Source: Chlorophyllum brunneum
Lineage: Eukaryota > Basidiomycota > Agaricomycetes > Agaricales > Agaricaceae
DNA: 64,000 nucleotides
Direction of reading: 5' to 3'
NCBI GenBank assembly: GCA_963576785.1
Contig: OY756146.1
Coordinates: forward strand, 1,178,001 to 1,242,000
Of this stretch, positions 57,642 to 64,000 are shown piece after piece. The notes under the pieces are model-generated. The model did no database searches and was not told the origin of the DNA. It saw only the letters and a program-made list of their open reading frames with translations. The stretch's first letter is position 1. Each line of letters starts with the position of its first letter. The position numbers and the translations under genes were made by a program.

Positions 57642-60384
57642 ACCATTCATGACCGATCGCATACCTCGTGATGTATCATGACACCATAATCTGGACCTTA
57701 GATCGTGAAGGGATGAGTGATGGAATGGGTTTTCAGTTAGCTCTAGCTTCGTTCATTGCTCTCCTTCAATCTTGTACTCAGCATTTCTAGTTCATGAATT
57801 ACAACACTGGAACCCCTCTCGTTGCATTTCTCCTGCCGCGTTAATGAGTTCTAATTAGATGGGTGTGCCATTCCAATCTTTCAACGGTCGTGCATGTCAT
57901 GCCTGGCAGAATTAATTTTTTGCTTTACTCATTCCGCCATTTTTGCCATTACATGTGAGTGATCTCATTCTAGTTAACACTGCTTCATGTTGATGGATGA
58001 ATTGGAGTTTTTTTTTCTAATTTTCTTTTGGACTGATGATGAGACTTCATATGAAATTTCAAAACAATTTAGATGAGCCCACCCTTCCAGAATTTTCCTT
58101 ACATATACCCCGGTCACTCGAAATTAAAGGAGAGTTACAGACGTCACTAGGCATGCTGAGCTCTAGGCATCCGGAAGTTCCACAGACTTCGTTCTCTATG
58201 GTTTTATCCTTTTACAGAGAATCCATATAAGGGCCCAACCCCAGTACGTCTCCTGTATTATCGATGAAAGGATTTCATTTAAAGTCTCATAGCCTCGTCT
58301 AACCCGAAATCAGCGCCTGCAGGCTCCCCTACGCTACTTGTGCACCTCCCAGTGAAACAGGTCAATACTTTACCACCCTACGCCAACATAAGTCCCAAAC
58401 CCTAAGTTATGGTGACTCCATGTGCCTTTCACACCTCGACAATTCGAGATGCTGTTGCTGTAGGGCCGGCCACTTCCTAAAGACCATCCTGGACTGTCAT
58501 CACTGTAGTCTAATTTCCTGGGGACTTGTCACATAAACACTGCGTTTCACCATACCCCCCACAGTCTTCAACTTACTAGGCAAGTTCTCTGGTACTTTTT
58601 TCCCAAAGCTTCCTCGCTTAGTAGACCTCTCAAGGGCCGCCACGACGTGAGTATCAAACCCATTCAATGTAATCGACTTGTACTCCTCCTCAATCACCCT
58701 ATCTATGGTTGAGGGAACCCCATAAGTAGACTGCTGTCCAAAATTCTCTGTGCCAGTGTTGCCTTACGATCCAGGTAGCTTCTAGCGATCATCAGTTCCT
58801 CGCGGCGGGAAGTTCCCTAAATTATTAGATCTGCACGAAGCCGGTATAGAGGCTAGAATGAATAAATCACCCACCGACTAGCTGTGCCTGAAGGGGACCA
58901 GGGTTACCCCGCTGCTTTTTCTTCGCCCACGTAATTTCTCCTAGCCAGCTTAACTCAGAAGTCGCTAGCCCATTACGAATCTGATCCCATACCCACTACC
59001 GACTGAACAACACCTCTTTCTCCGCCTCGCAATCCTCCCAACGAGTTCTATCAAGCCTACATTTCGCTTCCTGTTGCTCTTGCTCCCGCAGCTTCACCAA
59101 AATGGGGCCCTTTAATCCTGCACCTAAAGGCAACAACCCGAGATCTGTCGGCTTGGTCTGGTAGCGATTCCTCAGTGGGGAGTGGCGCGAGTTCCATCGC
59201 CGTCTTACGACAACTCATCTTTCTATAAACTCTAAGGCTGCGAAATCACTGGCATCACGCAGATTGAACAAAACTTTACCAGATAGTAGATAAGTCGCCG
59301 GGTATGGTGCTACAGAAATCGTGTGTGTCCTTGGTTCCTCAGCAGCTTTCGGCGTTTTACATGGTACTAACGCCATACATTCCTCATCACAGTAGGCTCT
59401 AATCCCGAACACTGGAAACTTATCGGGACTCCGAATTTTGGCGAATGGGGCATTTTTCTTCTAGTTGTAGGCCCTTTACCTGCACGTACCTTTGCCCAAC
59501 CGAGGTCTTGATGGCATCTACCGCGGAATACCTAAACCTTTTGCTCATCATCGTCTCTAATCGTCTCAACTTGTCCGTTTTCCCTCACACTTCCGACCTC
59601 GGCTGACTCTCCATAATCCCCACCCCAATGTTACGCCCCTATCCCCTCTTCAAGTGGAACATCAATAAGAAACTTTGGGGGCTTAGACTATGTGGTCCGC
59701 CCTTGGGTTGACTCGAGCAGACGAAAACCGGAGGGACGGCGGATCCCTGCCGTCCGTTACTCTTACTCGCTCTTTCCTTTGGATCCGAGCTGTGTGATTC
59801 CTTCGCATCGAAGCCACCTCCATTCCGATGGATAATTTTCATCAAACGATGGCCATACGGCTCTCTTCCGACTCTTACAAACCAAAACGTCCGATTTCGT
59901 TGGGGTTATACTCTCTTAGAGCTTTCACGCCTCTCCTGAGGTGTAAGAACGGCCGCGAGGAAGAATTCCGGACCAGCTCTATTCGTTGGCCGCCCGAATA
60001 CGACGCCATTTATCCCCAACTTCCATCGGCGCCAAGACCATTATATGCCGTCATATACATCTCCCGTCATGGGAGGTACTAAAGACGTTTTAGTACCAGT
60101 ATAAACGAAATCTCATTCGAACTGATGCTCCAAGTATCTGGCTTTGTAGGCGGAGAGGACCCCAGCGTGGGCCCGACGCAAGTGGGGACTAGGAACGGGG
60201 ACTTATGGGGCTTCTCGGCCTTTGGCCTATCTAAAGGAGATCCCATCTTTGAAAATGGTTGATCCTGGTATGTTCAACATTCGCCAAGCACCATCGGCGG
60301 GAGTTGCGACCCATTTAACACTCCCTGGAATATGGGGCACAACCTGAAATATGTCCTTTCGCTAGACAAATAATGCCATTAGAA
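57642..60384. other. Gene-poor stretch with decayed coding-like remains
   Basis: From about 59600 down to 58500 the minus strand has coding-like patches in different frames: CDEECMALVPCKTPKAAEEP (59390 region), LDRTRWEDCEAEKEVLFSR (59050), ATSELSWLGEITWAKKKQRG (58970) and IEEEYKSITLNGFDTHVVAA (58690). Stops and frame changes separate them. They could be the remains of a gag-like or other repeat-borne gene, but no family is recognised. The stretch 57642-58300 is the AT-rich 3' flank of MIX17. Confidence 0.35.
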
Positions 60385-60398
60385 CATATAAAAGACCC
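60385..60398 (+). promoter_or_regulatory. TATA box of the secreted-peptide gene
   Basis: CATATAAAAGACCC lies 58-71 nt before ATG 60456. The same 14-mer is found before the CBM-like gene (21918-21905, minus). Confidence 0.65.
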
Positions 60399-60455
60399 CA
60401 GGTTTCAGACTGGTACGCCCCACAGTTGATATTGTTAGCTGGTGCTTATTGAACG

Positions 60456-60822
60456 ATGCTCAAGCAAGCCTCCCTCATTGCTTTCCTTTCTGCTTCCCTC
60501 GTCTTTGCTACCCCAGTAGCTCAGGCGAGTGATCCTACGCCAACAACCAGCGTTCCTGGTTTGGGTCAAGCCTGTATGTACCATTTCACCATTCCCATAT
60601 CCCTTGTTAATCGACTATAGGTGGTTTTATCTGGGGAACGGTGAGCCTCTTGTCCTTGGGCCGGTGCATGGACTACCCTAACACGCCCTATCTTGATACT
60701 GTGCTCATAGATTCCTTGTAAGTCCAAGCGAGTTATATTTCAAAATACATGTCTTTGTGACCGGCACAAAAGGCTCGAACAGCGCCCTCCAGTGTTGCTA
60801 CCTTGCCGCAGACGCAGGCTAG
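60456..60822 (+). CDS. Small secreted cysteine-containing protein with a 7-nt exon, 4 exons
   Basis: Exons 60456-60573, 60621-60640 (20 nt), 60711-60717 (7 nt) and 60773-60822 join in phase to 64 aa. A clear signal peptide (MLKQASLIAFLSASLVFATP, cut near VAQA) precedes a Pro/Thr segment and a short Cys module: GLGQACGFIWGTIPC then GSNSALQCCYLAADAG. The C-X7-CC spacing recalls the first half of a hydrophobin, but the other half is absent. If a GTGAGT donor at 60822 is used with an acceptor near 60870, the end changes to a tail containing CLPICPTC. Without the 7-nt exon the IPC motif is lost. It may be an effector-like or developmental secreted peptide; transcription looks promoter-driven (TATA at 60385). 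Confidence 0.65.
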
Positions 60823-61085
60823 TGAGTACTAGGTCTATCCTTGTGAGATGTCATCTAAGCGAGCTTCTAAGCTGCCTCCCAATCTGTCCTACATGTGTGC
60901 TGCCTGTTTCAGAGTAGTTAAATTTGTTCATGTAAACCTATCACAGTTGTGAGGATTGACAGCCGCTCCCGTTCGTTCTGAAAGTGACCCCATTTAAGGT
61001 GCCGTAGTCCTCAAGACGTTACGAAGACTCGAGACTATTCATCAGCTGACTGCATAATAAGCATATCCGTCTGGACAATTGCTCG
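60823..61085. other. Intergenic (possible last exon of the secreted-peptide gene)
   Basis: If the alternative donor at 60822 is used, an exon of about 50 nt ending in TAG at about 60918 would belong to the upstream gene. Otherwise nothing is seen. Confidence 0.35.
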
Positions 61086-62139
61086 TTACTTACTATGCGA
61101 GATTCCGTTAAGATAGCTTCGTGTTTCGAAACACACGACAAGCCATTGAAGCTGTGAGGGGTAATAGGGTAGGTATTTGTAGCTTGGAGAAACGAATGGC
61201 AGACATAAGGCTATTCCACCTAGCGTCGTTACTCCAACAGTAATCCTGGTATCACCCCAATGAGGCATCGAGGGTCCGAGATTTGAATAGTATTGTTGTC
61301 CCCTCTGGAAAACTGCCCGTGATAATCGTGGAAGCATTCTACTAGTCAGGAGGTTATACCAGGAGGTTCCTCCATTGTCTGGTACTGTGCTGTATGATGA
61401 TATGATTCTGCTAAGAGAACGGCGGCGTCAAAGAAGAAGAGTAGCCAAAAATTCAGCGTAGCCCAAGGTTGGACGACATCATCATTGTGAAGATTGGTTC
61501 CTGGAAATAGGAGTTGGCCTCCCCTAAGCAATACTAGGATATTGGATAGTGAAAGAATGACCTAGAGTAGACTGAAGCATCGTTGCACCCATTTTTCTTC
61601 ATTGTACAGGGCCAGAATCCGCAGGAGGAAGAGAAAAGACGACGAGGTAAGAGATAGCAGGCACATGCATACGGAAGTAATGAACATTGCAGGGGGGGTC
61701 CTGTCGTTGTTTGGCAAGGCTGGGAGTTGTAAACTGTAGTAACCAAAAGAGAGTACACAGCGAAACCCTACCGATGCTGACAAGGACCACGTAAACCAAA
61801 ACTGTGGGTCTTTAACACGGTAAGCTTGTGTAGTTACAAGTAAGATCTGGAACGCATAGATTTATACACCTGGAAGATATAAAGCAGATTCCAACGAAAT
61901 GAATTCGGGTGCGCCTCATAATCTGAAAATCGACAGGGATATAGATAAATATATCCCACAGGAGGGCCTGTGGAGGTCAATTAGAGATCAAGCTGTAATA
62001 AAACAGTGAAGCTACTTACCCCCAAGATAACGAGACTTATGATTCTAGCGACCTCAAGCTCTCGAGCGGCAGTCGGCGAAGTATGGTTGAGATAAACATC
62101 GGGGTTAAGAAGTTGAGTGGAACGGCCGGAAACGGGCAT
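61086..62139 (-). CDS. Seven-TM-like membrane protein of a basidiomycete family, multi-exon
   Basis: Exon 1 (62139-62020) encodes MPVSGRSTQLLNPDVYLNHT then SPTAARELEVARIISLVILG. Exon 2 (from 61967) encodes ALLWDIFIYIPVDFQIMRRT. Later exons give FLLRILALYNEEKWVQRCFS (about 61640-61570), a TM-rich stretch with WATLNFWLLFFFDAAVLLAE (about 61475-61410) and LPRLSRAVFQRGQQYYSNLG near 61335-61280. The frame ends at 61086. The start motif and the WDI...IP...R spacing are those of an uncharacterised Agaricomycete integral-membrane family, distinct from DUF6533. Middle exon borders are uncertain because several frames are open. It is divergent from the MGR3-like gene. Confidence 0.6.
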
Positions 62140-62525
62140 GAGTTGGGGGGTTCGTGAAGAAAGCCACTAAGTGTCTCGCTTATATGCTAGAAGTTGGTGA
62201 GATACTACCTGCAGGTGCAAAAACACTTGTTACAAAATCATGGCACCACATAAAAATGGCAAATGAGGCGCGAAGTACAAGAGACCAAGTGCTGAAGGAA
62301 CGAACCAAACCCAAGAATAATACCCGCCACCCGAGAAGACCTCGCAGAGTGTCCCCATCGGAGACTATGGACGCTGCATTCAGATCTAGCCATCGTTCCC
62401 ACGGTAAAAATAGCACCGGAAGAAAATTCATGACAGCGTTCCGCACTCGCCTCCGATCCCTGAATTAGTTCATACCTCCTCTGGTCCTCTGCTATTCTCC
62501 ACTAATTACTCCTCAAAAGCCCACC
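62140..62525. other. Divergent promoter region
   Basis: 386 bp between two genes reading away from each other. A 104-codon basic frame on the plus strand (62154-62468) has no motif and is probably chance. Confidence 0.45.
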
Positions 62526-64000
62526 ATGAGCGCTGTAAAAAACCTTCCTCAAATCCGAAATTCCCTCCGAAAATACGCAACTGCGGGTCATAGTCGCCAC
62601 ATGTCAATGTTGCTCCCCAGACCGGTGATGATGACGCGGTCAGCACCAAGACCGGCAGTATCTGGGACGCGTCAGACGATATTATCGAATGCCTCCCGGA
62701 GCAGCAGGAGAGCGTATAGCTCTGGGGGTGTCCCTTCGCAGTCTGGAGGCTTTTGGTCACCTTTGCTTACTGCATTGCTTGTTTTTGGTGTTGCCGCGAC
62801 TGGCTATGGGGTGTGCGTAATCATATTCTGGTTGGATTCCGGAGAGAATTGTCATGAATGAATTAGGTATGATCTATATGGTACACTAACAATGTGGCCG
62901 CAAGAGGTCCGTGGTGACCTACGCGAGGCGCTCAAAGCCAAATATAACGCCGATTTAAGCACAAGTGCTTCTTATTTACACCGGTGCGCATATATCTACT
63001 TTGTGAACCACTCCGAGTACCAAACCCTGTCGCAGTGCATGGGAAACCGCTCAAACGCTCCCCGTTGAAAACTTCAAGTCCCAACCCTACCTCAAAACTT
63101 CTGGTATTGCCATCTGCTTGGGCGAAGTTCTCGAAGGCGATGACAAAAAGTCCGAAGCCTATGATGTCTACGTCGACGCACTCAAACAAATCCAAGACGC
63201 AGGGATCAAAGATATGACTGGTCCAGAAAAGATGCGTGCAGTAGCGCTCGCGTACAAGCTCGGCGAACTTTGCGAGGTGTTAGAGAAGCCAAAAGAGGAG
63301 GAAGAGAAGTGGTTGACGTTTGCAGTCGAGACGGTGTTAAAGAATGTGCTGGAGGTGTCTCCGGCGACGACCACTCAGGGCACGCCTCACGAGGAGGGTG
63401 ATAACCTTGTCATCATTGCCGAGCTCGGATTGCCGGATTGGGTGTCGACTGTGGACGTCGCTGCGCCTTTTGAGGCCTTGGGCACGTTCTATTCGCGGGC
63501 TGGGAAACTCGAGTGAGTGTTTGTTACCGACCTAATTTCACTTGGTGTCCTCAACGGTGATATAGTTATGCCATGCCATTGATGCTACAAGCTGTCTCCG
63601 TCCTCATTCCCCCTGCCCCACAAGAAAGTACTCCCGAGGATAAATGCCGAGGTCAGTTCAGTTAACCTCGTTTTGTGAGGGTTAAACTAACGTAGTGCCA
63701 GGTGCCCAACTAATGACAAGTATTTCGGAGATGATCATCCGGAATAACCTGTCGCGCGAATCTGTGCAGCAAGCAGAACAATGGGCCATGAAGGGTTTGG
63801 AGGTCGTCGTAGCTACGCGTAAGGCTTCGGGCGGGCCTATACCGATTTGTGAGGTGGCTTATGCGGTACAATTGTTCAACATGGCTTCCCTGAGAGCGGT
63901 GAGTCCTGTTCCATGCTTCACGAGGATGCGTCCCTCATTATTCTCTATAGATCGGCGGAGACATCAACAAGGCGAAGGATCTCTTCGCACGGAGCGCGAA
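62526..64000 (+). CDS. MGR3: MGR3-like mitochondrial TPR protein, 5' part (runs off the window)
   Basis: Exons 62526-62812, 62867-62983, 63036-63512, 63566-63651, 63702-63898 and 63951 to the window edge are in consistent phase. An Arg/Ser-rich presequence (SNASRSSRRAYSSGG) precedes one TM segment (WSPLLTALLVFGVAATGYGV), then the YDLYGTLTMWPQEVRGDLRE block seen in Mgr3/Tti1-like i-AAA partners. TPR-like helices follow: LHRAWETAQTLPVENFKSQP, GIAICLGEVLEGDDKKSEAY, EKMRAVALAYKLGELCEVLE, FEALGTFYSRAGKLDYAMPL and GGDINKAKDLFARSA. In yeast Mgr3 sits in the inner membrane and helps the i-AAA protease Yme1 take substrates. Junction residues (LHRAWETAQ, KLDYAMPL) are restored only by splicing. The C-terminus is outside the window. 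Confidence 0.8.

Noticed and set aside
62154..62468. 104-codon basic plus-strand frame
   Set aside because: Lies in the divergent promoter between two genes, with no motif and no upstream promoter sign.
1..64000. CRISPR arrays, bacterial operons, plasmid origins
   Set aside because: No regularly spaced repeats or prokaryotic gene arrangement; introns throughout show a eukaryotic nuclear sequence.

Overview
The window is nuclear DNA of a filamentous fungus, most likely an Agaricomycete (mushroom-forming basidiomycete). Genes are broken by many short introns, about 45-60 bp, with GTRNGT donors and YAG acceptors. Gene families include basidiomycete-type 7TM proteins (DUF6533), a basidiomycete-type sesquiterpene synthase, DUF7729 and DUF1769, and both copia and LINE retroelements are present. 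No bacterial-type operons, rRNA, convincing tRNA or CRISPR were seen.

Layout. (i) 1-5.5 kb is a nested retroelement block: the 5' end of a minus-strand Ty1/copia element (LTR, half-tRNA-iMet primer site, gag with one in-frame stop), then a 5'-truncated LINE with poly(A) and a 15-bp target-site duplication. The LINE is itself split by a solo LTR of the same copia family with its own 5-bp duplication. (ii) 6.8-16.4 kb holds a DUF1769 protein, an unrecognised small gene, a DUF7729 secreted/GPI-type protein, the SSU-processome protein PWP2 (8 exons) and a small single-TM protein. (iii) 16.4-29.6 kb is gene-poor. The only solid gene I could assemble there is a 62-aa chitin-binding-type (CBM5/12-like) protein made from three tiny exons. 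(iv) 29.6-35.2 kb is compact and plus-strand: two small membrane proteins, SDH5/SDHAF2, the DEAD-box helicase DHH1 and a GT32-type glycosyltransferase. (v) 34.7-39.7 kb is a tandem segmental duplication carrying two DUF6533 7TM genes and a decayed copy of the glycosyltransferase 3' end. (vi) 41-49 kb holds MAK5 (10 exons) and a large MFS transporter. (vii) 50.4-52.2 kb is a terpene synthase with an unusual C-terminal extension. (viii) 55.5-57.6 kb is a divergent pair of mitochondrial genes (L45/Mba1-like and MIX17-like). (ix) 60.4-64 kb holds a small secreted Cys-containing protein with a 7-nt exon, a 7TM-like protein and the 5' part of an MGR3-like TPR gene.

How the genes work together. Several products serve mitochondria (SDH5, L45/Mba1, MIX17, MGR3-like and possibly three small TM proteins). 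Others serve ribosome biogenesis (PWP2, MAK5) and mRNA decay/translation control (DHH1). The terpene synthase, MFS transporter, secreted peptide, CBM protein and 7TM proteins are accessory, environment-facing functions. The terpene synthase and the MFS gene are separated by about 1.6 kb, but no P450 or other tailoring enzyme is visible, so a biosynthetic cluster is only a possibility.

Exon boundaries were assigned by reading splice sites, checking phase and matching remembered family motifs. No alignment or transcript evidence was available.
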